Assembly (NCBI GenBank): GCA_963921825.1
Contig: OY997589.1
Location: 69,610,523-69,674,522 of the forward strand
DNA from: Erodium maritimum
Taxonomy: Eukaryota; Streptophyta; Magnoliopsida; Geraniales; Geraniaceae
Reading direction: 5' to 3'
DNA length: 64,000 nt
Under the pieces are notes generated by a model. The model had not been told where the DNA came from. It saw only the letters and a list, made by a program, of their open reading frames with translations, and searched no databases. Within the stretch, counting starts at the first letter, position 1, and each line of letters opens with the position of its first letter. Position numbers and translations under genes: made by a program. Below, piece by piece: positions 1 through 10,971 of this stretch.

Positions 1-1130
1 AAAACAAGTAAAAGCGAGTTAAGAGATGTAAGGGTTGTAAAGTTGCTCCAATATCCAACAGTAATAAAGTCAATGACCTAGGTAGTTCTAATAAATACAA
101 CGTAGCAAGTCTCAAAATACAACGTATGTCTCTAATAAATAAAATAAAACCACGACTCTCGTTAGCCCCATGCTCTGCGATGCCCTCTAATCCAGATCAT
201 AGCTAACACCTGTAAAAAAACACGGTAAGGGGTGAGCTTGATGCTCAGTAGGAAAAAGCCACGAAAACCACTTCGTTACTGATTTACAAAGAACGCCTTT
301 CCAAAGTTAAAAGTTGATTAACAGGGTTGATAAACCGAAGCGACACTTAAATCATTTTAAGCACAAACCCGTTTACCCTGACGCTCAACAGAAAAACAAT
401 CTCCAACTTCGAACTCAACACTAAAGCCACACCGAGGTAACACCGAAGGAACACCAAGGGACACACTCATAGCCACAACCACACAACAACACTCATTCAA
501 ACCCAAGGCACTATCAACACAACAATTCACACTCATGCACGGTTTCAGGAGCAAGTCGCTCGGCCCGGCGAAGCCACACGTAACTTTCCCCAACACACAG
601 TCGGGAGAGGCGGTCGACCTCATTGCGGAACACACTCTTCCCGGAACACATCGCGGACACATCGTTTTACCGACACACGGAAGGCAGGGAAATCGCCTCT
701 TCGCGAACACAACGTTTTACCGAGTGCTAGTCCGAAGTTAGGGAGACCACCTCTTCGCGGGACACAGCGGTTTTACCGACTCTAGGTCAGAAGGTAGGGA
801 AACCACCTTTCTCATGTAACCACGGTACCACAATCACAATCACAATCACAATCGCATTCTCAATTTACTCCCATAACCATCACGCACTTACCATCACTTA
901 CCGACACCACACTCAACGTGGTAACCCCACCGACTTAACGGTATCCATTCCCCAAAGTCCACAGTTCAACAAATCTTAAAAACAGGGAATAACCACTCTA
1001 GTCACTAATATGCATCACCAGTTTAACTTTACTCGTTTCATGTTTTTTATTTATTAACCGTTCAACCAAAAAATACCACACAAGCAAATACACTCAGCAA
1101 ACAACCCTACAGGCACGACATGGCCCGATT
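1..1130 (-). mobile_element. Ty3/gypsy-type LTR fragment, left end outside window
   Basis: This is LTR-like, non-coding sequence. It holds the motif AGGGGTGAGC-N-GCTCAGTAGG (228-252), which recurs in four other LTRs of this window, always about 240-300 bp inside the end beginning TGTCACGCCCC. It also has the GGCGGTCGACCT motif and CACAATCACAATC runs (827-860) shared with the solo LTR at 21849-25085. Orientation follows those LTRs, with element sense on minus. Neither terminus is visible and small open frames here look spurious. Confidence 0.6.
651..815. repeat. About 54-bp tandem repeat, three diverged copies
   Basis: Three copies each start near CGTTTTACCGA and end in CACCTCTTCGCG-like sequence. 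They lie inside the LTR fragment. Such arrays are common in the LTRs of this family (compare 22431-22690). Confidence 0.6.
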
Positions 1131-1146
1131 CTACTAGCACGGCAAT

Positions 1147-1430
1147 TGCCCTCTAATCCAGATCATAGCTAACACCTGTGGGTTAGACTAGGGGACGTCG
1201 CGGAGCTTGGGGATAGCAAGGGTCCGGGACTTATCTTTACTTTTTGTTTCTTTTAGAGACGTATTGTTATTTAACTATTGTATTTGAATGAGTTTGGGAT
1301 TCAGGGTCTGAACCTTTTGTTGGTTTACGTTATTTCATCTTTATCAGATATTGTTTACTTTTAAACTGTTTTATTAAATCTCACTAAGTCACGTCTCGGG
1401 TCCGGTCAATACCGGATTTAGGGCGTTACA
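1147..1430 (+). mobile_element. LTR terminal fragment in inverted orientation
   Basis: The fragment ends in GGATTTAGGGCGTTACA at 1430. This is the reverse complement of the TGTCACGCCCCAAATCC terminus of the other LTRs, so it is an LTR end on plus, opposite to 1-1130. The preceding CACGTCTCGGGTCCGG matches the reverse complement of bases just inside the LTR at 56001. It begins with a 33-bp copy (1147-1179) of 181-213 in direct orientation. Confidence 0.6.
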
Positions 1431-2741
1431 TTGTGAGATAGCCGACACGCTGGCGGTCAGCACCGCAAACAGCAGAACTAGGGCGGAGACCCAACCGCCG
1501 CAACTTAAACACTCAAAGAGGAAAAAAAGAAAGTCTTCAGACTCAGACTGAATCGAGAAACCAACTAGTCGGCGGCCAACACCTTATACCGACGAGTCCC
1601 ACCACGAACGGATGGAGAACGGAAGACCAACAATTTTACAGCTCTAAACGAGTGACAAGCTAAGTCTCAAACAAATACCAGATTGGAGAAAGGGAACCTC
1701 ACCCAAACGAGAAATCCCCGAGCGAGAAAAGACCATCCAACGCAACCTCGCACAAAGCCAAACAGAAACAGAAACCCGAGCACAACGTCCGAACCCCAAC
1801 ACTCTGAAAGTATATATACAAAAGGAATAAACACAGGTAACACAAGCCGGAGCACCAAGGGAAGTGGACTGTCCGGTCAGGCATGGGGAGGCAGCGAACC
1901 GCCAATTCGTCGGGGTAGTGATGGTCGGACAGAGTAGTAAGGATCCACAGCTACTCCATGCCGGAAAAGCTTCCCACGATAGATATGTGAAGCCTCGCCG
2001 GAGCAAATTCGGTGAACCACCACGACCGGCCAAAGATCCGACCAAATTGAAAGTGAATCCCCCACCAACGCTTCTCCAAAACTGGACCCGGTCAGATCTA
2101 AAGATAGACGAGATCTATAGCAAGACCACCGGTACGCGGAGGCGAGGAGAACGAAGTAATGCCAGAGTAGGAAACGCGACACCGGAGGTGTGTCGGAAAC
2201 AAGGAAGTGGAGAGAGATGGAGAAGTCAAGGGGGCAATCGGGACAAGGGGAACGAAGGAGAGGGAGGACGCGAAGAGGGGGAAGGGGGAAAGGGAGCAGG
2301 GAGGGCTCCACCGGTAACCACCATGGCCGTCACCAGCGAAGCAGAGAGGAGGCGGCGGCTGAGAAACTAGGGTTTGAGGATGCAGAAGGGGTCAGTTTTG
2401 CGAGCCGAGGGAGAAGAAAGGGTTGGTAGAGGGGGGAAATAAGGGGGAGTAGGCCGAAAGGGGAGCCACCACCGATGACTGGCCTGGCCGGAGCCCAGAC
2501 CGTAGCCGGTGGAGGAAAAGGTGAGGGCGGTGGCTGGTGTTGATGTAGGGTTTTGGTTCACTAATAGATAGAGAGAAAAGTCGAGTCTTTAATTTATTGC
2601 TTTTCATTAGAAAAGCATTTCAGTTTTGAGGACGACCTTCTCTCGGATGGTCTGTCCCTATCTTTGTAATTTTCTCAAATTTCAAATATTAATAAATTTC
2701 ATTGCTTATAAGTAAAAAAAAACTTTTGTATTCACATGAAC
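1431..2741. other. Unassigned stretch ending in an A-run
   Basis: No convincing coding sequence is present: the frames are short, overlap on both strands and show no recognisable domain. The plus strand ends in an AT-rich segment and an A9 run (2714-2722), as at a retroposed 3' end. The GC-rich middle (1860-2540) resembles a plant 5'-UTR or first exon. It could be a degraded retroelement or a gene fragment. Confidence 0.3.
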
Positions 2742-2744
2742 TTA

Positions 2745-3860
2745 GAGCATAAACAACGGGTCGGACCTGAGGCTCGGCTCATGTTTTTGCGGGCCGCGGG
2801 ACGCAGGCCGTCCCATTGTGGGATGGCTTTTATGCGGCACGCAGGCCGGGCCGCAGCCCTCGCCCCTCGCCCCGGAAACGCGGGCCGAGCCGCGTCCTGA
2901 GGCCCTCGTCCCTTGCCCGGTTGCCCTCCAATCACGTGGCGCCACGTGTCCTGCGTTAGAAAAAAAATCTGACCGTTTGAAAACAGTCGGAAACAGTAAT
3001 ATATATATTTTTTAAATTAAATCTACTACAATTTAAACCCTATAAATACCCAAAACCCAACCTCATTTTTTTCACTCATCACTCACCCATTCTCCAATTT
3101 CACTCTCCCATTCCCACATTATACTCTCTCATTTCCAAAATGTCCGACAATGAGGTTCTGACATATGAGGAGATGGCAGCCCAAATGCGGGTAGTTGAGC
3201 GACGACTCCGGTAGAGGATTGAGAGGAGCATGCAGAGAGCTATGCCAAGGATTGAGAGGGCCGCCCGTGGGGAACCAATGCGATGAGAGATTAACAGAGG
3301 TCGTACTGAAGCCCACGACCAATTAATGAGGTACTATTTTGTCGATCAACCCATATATGGCCCATATATGTTTAGGCGTCGGTTTCGTATGTGCAAACAA
3401 CTTTTTCAACGGATTATGGACAAGGTCAAGGAACACGACAATTATTTCGTTCAGAAGGTTGACGCGGCCTCTCGGTTGGGCTTATCAATGAAACAAAAGT
3501 GCATCGCCGCGACACGGATGCTTGCGTATGGGTGCTCTACTGATTCATTGGACGAAACTCTGCACATTGGGGTAAGCACTATACTTGAATTTTTTATTGT
3601 CATTAATTATTTTTTTTCACATTTGTTTATATTTTATATAATTTAAATGATTTCTGATAAAGAATTTAATAAGACAGCAAAATATCAATTAATTAACAAC
3701 TCAGCATCCAGTCAGCATCTACTAAAACTGTTAGCCTCACTGTGAGCCTCTCATTGCAAAACACCAACTATTCTGAGTCCCAAGTCCCACGATTTTGTCC
3801 AGTCAGCATAAGGGACTTAGGACTTGAGACTCACTACTAATAGATTAAGAAAAGACTTAT
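2745..3860 (+). mobile_element. PIF/Harbinger element, copy 1 (3' end not recognisable)
   Basis: The element starts with GAGCATAAACAACGG right after a TTA target triplet (2742-2744). A very GC-rich stretch (2765-2945) follows, then a leader and a transposase remnant. Layout and sequence parallel the complete copy at 5828-7845, including the subterminal AACTCAGCATCCAGTCAGCATC. Most of the transposase is deleted (the sequence jumps from 3590 to the 3' subterminal part), and the 3' inverted repeat cannot be found near 3860, so the right boundary is approximate. Confidence 0.65.
3140..3650 (+). pseudogene. PIF/Harbinger (Plant_tran type) transposase, N-terminal remnant
   Basis: The ATG at 3140 opens a frame closely matching the first 160 residues of the transposase at 6189 (MSDNEVLTYEEM here, MSDDEGPTYEEL there; MRYYFVDQPIYGP in both). 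Two in-frame stops interrupt it: TAG near 3212 and TGA near 3283. The longest clean piece, 3326-3646, encodes the pre-catalytic region ending TLHIGVSTILEFF and then runs into non-coding sequence. The whole DDE catalytic domain is missing, so it cannot make an active transposase. Confidence 0.75.
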
Positions 3861-3914
3861 GAGAAATTTTATTTATTAGTAGTACAAGAGTTGAACAAAT
3901 TAAACCTTCATGAA

Positions 3915-5226
3915 ATCTCGTTTCTGCAAATTAAAAATCTCTCTCGCTACTTGGGAGTTTCAACCTAGGCCTAGCCCTATCGCTATGGTGCTCTTTCTTG
4001 ACAATGTCGCCGCCGTGCCGCCTATGGCTTCGCCACTTGGTGCTGCTCCTATCGGGAAGGAGGGGATGGGTTGGGTCCACCTCCTCCTCCGCGTGGCGAT
4101 TTTCGTCTCGGGATATTGTTGCGACGGCCACGACTGCCTTCTGCTCCACGCTATTGGGTTGCTCCCGTTAGGCCAAACCTTAGTTTGTTTCCCCAGGTTC
4201 ACTGTGACCTTGCTCTGGTGACGCCTAAGGCGGCGTCAGTCCATTCCATAGTGTCGTACTCGGAGTTCTTCTTGACCACGACGGTGACGGCTAGAACCCA
4301 ACGCTTGATCCGTGACAGACATAGGTTGCGACGGAGTGTGGTGGATGCATCATCCAGGGTTATTCGTCAAGGCTGGACGCGATGGCAAAATAGGGTTTGG
4401 AAACCCTACAAGGGAAGGTGCTCTAGGGCATGACCCTAGTCGGTCGTTTCTGTCCCAGAGGGAGGTTGTGTCGGTGCTGCGATGCTTGGGATTATGGGTT
4501 GAGCTAGTTCCAGCCCATTGACATTGGATCCGAGACCTAAGAAGGGGTTGCCTAGAGGACGGGGTGCCTGTGTGACAATGGACCCGAGACCTAACTCGGC
4601 ACCCTGTTCTCCAACATGGCGCACCAGCCGGCCACCCGCGATAAGCCTCCCTAGAGGTTCCGCTCCATCCCTTCCGGATTTTGCACACACGTAGGTTCGG
4701 CGGGAGCCGGGTGTTGATCAGCTATCTGCTGATTCGATTGCTGGTCCCCTGCCCCGGGAGCGTGGGAAGTTAGGAGGTGGAGGACGCACGCATCCAGGGG
4801 CGTGATGTGTTGAAGTTCCATCGGTCATTCCCCTTGGGAGCGCCACTGATGGTGCACGGAAGAGGATGACACCAGCTCCTTTGTGGGGAGCAATAATACT
4901 GGCGGGGAAGAAGCCCTACCGGGAGAGATGATGCACCGTTTGATCATCGGGGACTGGTCCTGCGAGGGGTCCCCAGACGATACTTTGCCTCCCACCATCA
5001 CCATTACTGTAGAGGTCGCTCAAGATCTCCGGTACATCGCTCCTCCTCACTGTTTTCTCTCTCTGCCCAAGAGGCACCACAATATCGTCTGTGACGATTA
5101 TGATAGTAAAAGAATCAGTAAACTGATGTTCGTAAATACTAGCCTTCTGATGGTTAGAAAACATCTTCCCCGATGCAAAATAATGTAATCGATCAAGTAA
5201 TAAAATTGCACCCTTCGTTCAAAAAA
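3915..5226 (+). mobile_element. Short non-LTR element with A-tail and 16-bp TSD
   Basis: The insertion is framed by ATTAAACCTTCATGAA (3899-3914) and ATTAAATCTTCATGAA (5227-5242), one mismatch in 16. The 3' end is AAAATTGCACCCTTCGTTC followed by A7, very like the tails at 33274 (minus) and 59275. Near the 3' end a frame reads LPPTITITVEV (about 4983-5015), which recurs in the copies at 33274-35466 and 43755-59275. No CCHC knuckle or DUF4283 region is visible, so this is a shortened relative of the ORF1-only LINE family. Frames at 3910-4690 are broken and I assign no product. Confidence 0.7.
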
Positions 5227-5242
5227 ATTAAATCTTCATGAA

Positions 5243-5824
5243 GGATAACTGGTTTGAGTATCTGCATAAAGTTGTTAAATTTTAGTGATTCAATGTGATG
5301 AGTTTATGGCAATTGGGCAGGTTTGAATAGGAATAAAAATGACACGAATAAACCTCGTACAACTTAAATTCGATCTCGCGTGTTTCAATAGTAGATCTTA
5401 TGATCCAATCAATTGTGTTAGTGTTTATATATTCTTCGCAGTCTTAGAAAGAAAGAACTGAGTAGCGCAAGCGCCAATGGAGGAGCTATTGGTTGGACTA
5501 ATATCTTTACGGGTTCTCGGGTCTTTGACTTGTATTCTTTTAATTAGTAATCAATATGACTGGAAACTAACAGACTTGAAGTTGAGCCTGCAAGTGGAAG
5601 TTGAACACATAGGCAATGGTGCTGAATCCTCAAATAGGGACAAATGCTCTTGGATCACTCCGCACTTTCCTTCGGTATGCGGTTGTGCCAAGTTGCCATT
5701 TCCTCCATTTTTTAGTTTTTCTAATAGTAATATGTAACATAAAACACAGTAGATCCAGTATTGATGGATGTCAATATACATATCTACCAGATCCAATCAT
5801 GTCGTCACTCGTATATATTAACCA
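5243..5824. other. Stretch between two insertions; one weak small ORF
   Basis: No recognisable gene or repeat is seen. An 86-codon plus frame at 5477-5737 starts with a hydrophobic stretch (MEELLVGLISLRVLG) that could be a signal sequence or first exon, but it matches nothing I know and may be chance. Confidence 0.2.
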
Positions 5825-5827
5825 TAA

Positions 5828-7845
5828 GAGTATGTACAATGGACCGACGCATCGGCCCGACTCACGTTTTTGCGGGCCGCGGGACGCGGGCTGTCCCGTT
5901 GTGGGACGGCTTTACCGCGTCCCGCGTCCCACAAAAACGCGGGCCGGGGCGAGGCCCGCGTCCCACGTCCCACAACCGCGGGATGGGCCGAAGCCCGCGT
6001 CCCGCGTCCGGCCGCCAGCCTCTCCTGTGCTGCCACGTGTCCCCGACCGTTGGCTAACGACTCTATTTTTTTTTTAATTCAAAATTCCTACATTTTACCC
6101 CTATAAATACCCTCAACTCCTTTCTCAAACCATCCTACAACTTCTCTGCAAATTCTTTACACATTTCAGTTTTATTTTTCGATACAAAATGTCCGACGAT
6201 GAGGGTCCGACATATGAGGAGTTGGCAGCCCAAATGCAGATAGTTGAGGAACGATTCCGGCGAAGGATTGAGATGGGCATACAGAGAGCAATGCCAAGGA
6301 TCAACGCTCTGAGGGAGAGGGTCGCCCGTGGGGAACCAATCCGACGACAGATTGACAGAGGTCGTGTTGAAGCCCGCGACCAATTAATGAGGTACTATTT
6401 TGTTGATCAACCCATATATGGCCCAAATATGTTTAGGAGTCGGTTCCGTATGTGCAAACCACTTTTTCAACGGATTATGGGCAAGGTCAAGGAACACGAC
6501 AATTACTTCGTTCAAAAGTATGACGCGGCCTCACACTTGGGCTTATCAACGAAACAGAAGTGCACCACCGCGATACAGATGCTTGCGTATGGGTGCTCGG
6601 CCGATTCATTGGACGAAACTCTGCACATTGGGGTAAGCACCATACTTGAATGTTTACGTAAGTTTTGCAAGGCCGTCATTGAGGTATTCGGAGCCGAGTA
6701 CCAGCGTACACCCACACCGGCTGACATGGAGCGCTTACTCCGAGAAGGGTACAACTGAGGGTTCTCCGGAATGGCTGAGAGTCTTGACTGCATGCATTGG
6801 GAGTGGAAGAATTTTCCAACCGCAGGGAGCCAATGGAGGGGGAAGTCACCACGAGGTAAAGACAATTATGCTTGAAGCTGTAGCATCCCGTGATTTATGG
6901 ATTTGGCATGCGTTTTTCGGGATGGCTGGCTCGAACAACGACATCAACGTCCTGAACAACAACCACTTATTTTAAGACGCTTATTACGGCCGTGAGCTTG
7001 GAGTGGAGTACCTATCAACGGGCATCGGTACGACCGACCTTATTACTTTCTGGACGGCATTTACCCAACCTGGGGACGGTTCGTGAAGACTATTCGGCAT
7101 CCCTACTCGCCAAAAGAGAAGTTGTTTGCTAAATGCCAAGAAGGTGCTTGGAAAGATATTGAAAGGGCTTTTGGAGTAATTCAAGCAAGGTGGCACATCA
7201 TTTCCCGTCCCGCTCATACTTGGAGCAAACACGCTTTGGCTGATATCATGCACACTTGAATCATTCTACACAACATGATTGTAGAGGATGAACACGACCG
7301 GTACGAATATGGAGATGACGAGTTGTTGTACGAGCAACATCCAGAATTGCCGAATTGGACAACACCGAAACGATGGCACCGAGGAGAGACATTGGAATAC
7401 TAGCAACGAGTGGATGCTCAACATAGTGTCACAAGTCATCAGACACACAGGCAACTACAACATGATCTTATAGAGCACTTATGGGGTCTATATGGAGCTG
7501 GTTTCAATTCCGGCGATTAGTCTTTTGTACTTTATGGTCCTATTCGGGAATAAATAAAATTATCAGTTTTAATTTACTTGATTATTTTTTTTATTATCAT
7601 TGTTTATTTTTTTCACATTTATTTAAATTTTATATAATTTAAACTGTTTCTGATAAAGAATTAAATAAAACAACAAAATATCAATTAATTAATCATTCAG
7701 CATCCAGTCAGCATCCACTAATAAAGTGAGTCTCACATACAAGCCTCTCATTGCAAAACACCTACTATTCTTGAGTCCTGAGTCCCACTATTTTGTCCAG
7801 TCAGCACATGAGCCTTACTAGTGAGCATTTCCATTGTACATGCTC
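5828..7845 (+). mobile_element. Complete PIF/Harbinger element, copy 2 (2.0 kb)
   Basis: Terminal inverted repeats are GAGTATGTACAATGGA (5828-5843) and the complement of TCCATTGTACATGCTC (7830-7845), one mismatch in 16. They are flanked by the TAA triplet at 5825-5827 and 7846-7848. A 3-bp TWA target duplication and short TIRs are diagnostic of PIF/Harbinger. The first 230 bp are strongly GC and CpG rich. The single gene (6189-7520) is decayed, so the copy is non-autonomous. The unbroken ends suggest a moderate age. Confidence 0.88.
6189..7520 (+). pseudogene. PIF/Harbinger DDE transposase (Plant_tran family), decayed
   Basis: This is the transposase that would cut and paste the surrounding element. 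The ATG at 6189 gives 189 clean codons (MSDDEGPTYEEL onward) up to a TGA at 6756-6758, probably a CGA to TGA change because the same frame continues into SLDCMHWEWKNFP, which holds the first catalytic Asp. A frameshift near 6860 moves the coding frame to TIMLEAVASRDLWIWHAFFG and SNNDINVL (second Asp). After further breaks, DIERAFG carries the catalytic Glu and IILHNMIVEDEH ends the fold, with a TGA just before it. Family members are about 400 residues with the same motif order. The catalytic residues survive but there are at least four disabling lesions. Confidence 0.85.
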
Positions 7846-7914
7846 TAATGGTACATTTCTAGCTCCGAACTAATAATAACCTCAACTATTTTGCCAATTC
7901 ATTCGCAACCTTTG

Positions 7915-9938
7915 TTTTTTACTTAAATACCAATATTCTATTAATAAATAAAGAGATTCATTACACTGTATAAAGTCAAATAAGGTCTTCTTATAAATAA
8001 AAAAACTCTAGAACAATTGGACCGTTGTGAACGATGGGAAAAAAGTCATATAGGCAAACTAAAAGTAAACTACGACAAACCAACGAATATTGCTCAAGGT
8101 GTTACTTAGATGCTGCATACTCTATAAAGTGCGACTGAACTTGAATCCTTTAGTTTCATAGGGACGTCAAGCTCGAAACAAGGACCCTTATCAAGGTTAG
8201 TTCGTGAAGCCATGAATTCCTTTCAATCCTCCTAGCGGGCCTGTTTCCCAGCCCTCACCTGATCTGTCCGAGGTTCCCCTACATGGCCCCTCTTTTGACC
8301 CTACCTCCCTAGGGGCAGCGTTCCCAATGGGTCGGGCTACCTCCCAAGAGGGGCAGTTGATACCCTGGGCATTCCCCGCTAGTCCGCCGTTTCTTGAGGA
8401 TTAGGTGGAATATGTGAGGTTACAATTGACCCCCTTCTACAAGGTGGTGGGGTCTTAAGTGGGATAGCCGAGATAAAGGTTTAAAGCCTGGGGGACACTA
8501 TGGTGATTTCCCCCAATCAGTCGCATACCTCTTAGTTGTATGATATTGATGATATTCCAACAACGACTTGTCAAAGCGGGAAGCACCTGGCATTTCCCGA
8601 TCACATGCATGCGGCGTATGACCATTCCGACCATAAATGCCACATAAGGTTAGCAGTTTGGTGTAAGTGAGAGAGCAATGGACCGGGTCACAAAATTCCT
8701 TAAACCGTAGTAGGAAGCTCTAGCGGAGGGGACGGTCGACAAAGTGCTAGAAATGCACTTTGACCGCTCCTCCCCAACATTTTCCCCCTCCATCACAGGG
8801 CATATCCATAAAAGAACCCAAGGTGACTCCAATTATTTCCCTTGTCCTCCTCGTCCTCACAGTTGTGGGATACCATGGGTATGGACACATAGCTGCAGTC
8901 GGTTCGAGGTGGGAAGGTCTCTAGCCAACGGGTCAATGTTCCTAATTATAAGGCGGTGTCCCTCAAAAGACCATGGTTTGTTAGGCCGAATCCAAGAACG
9001 ATCCTCCTCTGTTGAAAAATAGAAACCAGAAACCCCTGCCTTAACAACTTTGATGATCAGGCCATCTGCCGATCGTCGTCATGGATTGGTCATGATCCGC
9101 ATTAGGGTTTCCTTCTGGGGAAGACGCGGAGCCATAAACTTTCTGACCATCCAAAACTACTAACGAGCTAGAACTCGTTGGTCCAGAGATGCATCGGGGA
9201 CCACACTCTCTTGAAGGCTCACCATTGGGGAGACCTTCAAGCTGGACGTGATCGGAACAATCGGGGCAAGGATAACCTCTTGTGGTGTTGGAGGCAGTTC
9301 TCCTTGACGCAGTAGAAAGGTCGGGATAGGAGGGAGGGAGGGAATGATCGATATACGATCTGCTTTAGGAAGTAGTAACGATATGCAAGGTGTGGAAACC
9401 TGTCACGCACGCCTGGACCCTGATCCAAGAGGGACGGTACCAAAGCATGCACCGAGTCGACGCAACCTTGTGATTCAGAAGCCTCGCCAAGGGTAAGAGG
9501 AGACGGTGAACTGTTGCTTGCGGCTAACACAAGTAGGGCTTTGGGTGGTCGACCCCTTTTTGTTGGCGCTCATGGAGGTTCTAGGGACGAGGACCCTGAA
9601 GAGAAGGCGAAAATCGACGTAGAGGGAGGCAGTAGAGGCAAAGTTGGGTTCAGCGTCGGTACTGAGACAATGTTCACAGGCTTCGCCTTCCTCTTCCGAC
9701 ACCCTTTTAATGGTATAATCACATCCATGGAAGGACGCAGTAATGGGAAAGTTATCTCTTCATCCATTTGAGATGAAAGCGGTGAGGAGACATGTGCAGT
9801 GGTCATAGCGGCGGCGGTTGCAAGTGATGGTGACGGCGTAGGTAGGATAGGAGTTAGGGTTTCCTCTCAAGAAACACACGAATGACGTGAGAAAATCGAA
9901 TATATTCAAGAACACGTTTGTTTTTTCTCAAGTTCTCA
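7915..9938 (-). mobile_element. ORF1-only LINE, complete 2.0-kb copy
   Basis: The copy is bounded by a perfect 9-bp duplication, CAACCTTTG, at 7906-7914 and 9939-9947. The 3' end is on the left (T-run 7915-7920 on plus, an A-tail in sense), with a tail segment alignable to those near 29630 and 43740. Sense order is leader, ORF1 (DUF4283-like domain, then zinc-knuckle region), 3' UTR. There is no room for, and no trace of, an endonuclease/reverse transcriptase ORF2. Length and layout match 33274-35466. Confidence 0.7.
8100..9806 (-). pseudogene. LINE ORF1-type protein (DUF4283 + CCHC knuckle), decayed
   Basis: The likely start is the ATG at 9806 (MTTAHVSSPL). About 9140 to 8830 read a DUF4283-like nucleic-acid-binding domain in broken frames (QKETLMRIMT, FYFSTEEDRSWIR, NKPWSFEGHRL). 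Near 8640-8520 a knuckle remnant reads GRNGHTPHACDREMPG followed by SRFDKSLLEYH and RYATDWG, also present in the copies at 33274 and 41200. Several frameshifts and stops make it non-functional. In LINEs such proteins coat the RNA and escort it to the target; here that is inference from the domains. Confidence 0.65.
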
Positions 9939-10436
9939 CAACCTTTGGTTTTATATCACTGCTTAATAATAGTTTTTTTTTCTTCTGTAAATTTGAGTCA
10001 ATTGTATCATCGTTTGATGATGATCTTTGATCAATGTGTACACATGTCAATGACTTTATCCTTGTTTTAATTTTAAAATTGCACATATAACAACATCCAC
10101 AGTGCTTTCACTCAACCATTTCCAATCATTTGTTTATTTATTTCTCAAAAAAATATATAAAAAATTCATCGTACTCAGTCAAATCATTCTCTTATTAAAA
10201 ATCAAAGCCTCTAAAGTTTTTTTTTACTGTCTTAAGGTTCCATTTTCACATCCCCTTTATTTTCAATCCTCCTCTTCTGATGACAGTCGCTAATCCTATT
10301 TGTCATGGAATCATCACCACCTACCCCTCCGACTATACTCCCTCTTTGATACAACTTTTCTCGTTCGTCTATGCATAGCCCTATATAATAGGGTCCGTCG
10401 GTCTTTCCTACGGGAGCAGACCCTTCCCGACTATCA

Positions 10437-10568
10437 TTAGTGGCAGAGTCACATGGCCCCAGGTGGGGCACGTGCATGTATTTTGATTTTTTTTTCAAAA
10501 ATACATCATATTTCCTTTTATTTTCGTAATTGTGCCCCCCTCACTGAAAAAGCTAACTCCGCCACTGA
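10437..10568. repeat. Small MITE-like repeat with AGTGGC(A/G)GAG ends
   Basis: The left end AGTGGCAGAG (10437-) and right end CTCCGCCACT (-10568) are imperfect inverted repeats around about 130 bp of AT-rich sequence. This type is common in plant genomes. No clear target duplication is visible, and its superfamily cannot be told from this copy. Confidence 0.45.
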
Positions 10569-10965
10569 TCATCAAGAGTGTCTTATTATCAATAAAATAC
10601 TCGTAAAAACTACATATTTCTTGGGAAGTCACAACAACCACAAAGTTGAATAAGTCGTCTACAATTACACCTTCCTCCATCTCCGGTCGCCCAAACCTTT
10701 CCAGCAACATAACAAACCACATATCGTGCCTGCCATCACCCAAAACGCCTTCGACGACTCTATAATCCTAAGCAACACATCCCTCATATTATCTGTTGTC
10801 TGAAAATCAACTCCACATTTCCCACACAACATACGAATCAACGAATTCTGCAGTCCTCGCTCCTCCAAAAAACTAGCCGTTTTCTTTGCACACCAAAACC
10901 TTCAAACTTCTCCGCTTTTAAGCGGAGTTCATACCCCTCATGTTCCATGAGAGGAACTACATAAT
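10500..10965 (-). pseudogene. Possible LINE ORF2 start (endonuclease N-terminus), truncated
   Basis: Just after the ORF1 stop (10972-10974) the minus strand reads FLSWNMRGMNSA and KRRSLKVW, resembling the opening strand of the exonuclease-endonuclease-phosphatase domain in plant LINE ORF2 proteins (usually xLSWNxRGLN). The downstream pieces match the domain poorly, and no reverse transcriptase is present before the element fades out near 10400. Confidence 0.35.
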
Positions 10966-10971
10966 GAAGAT

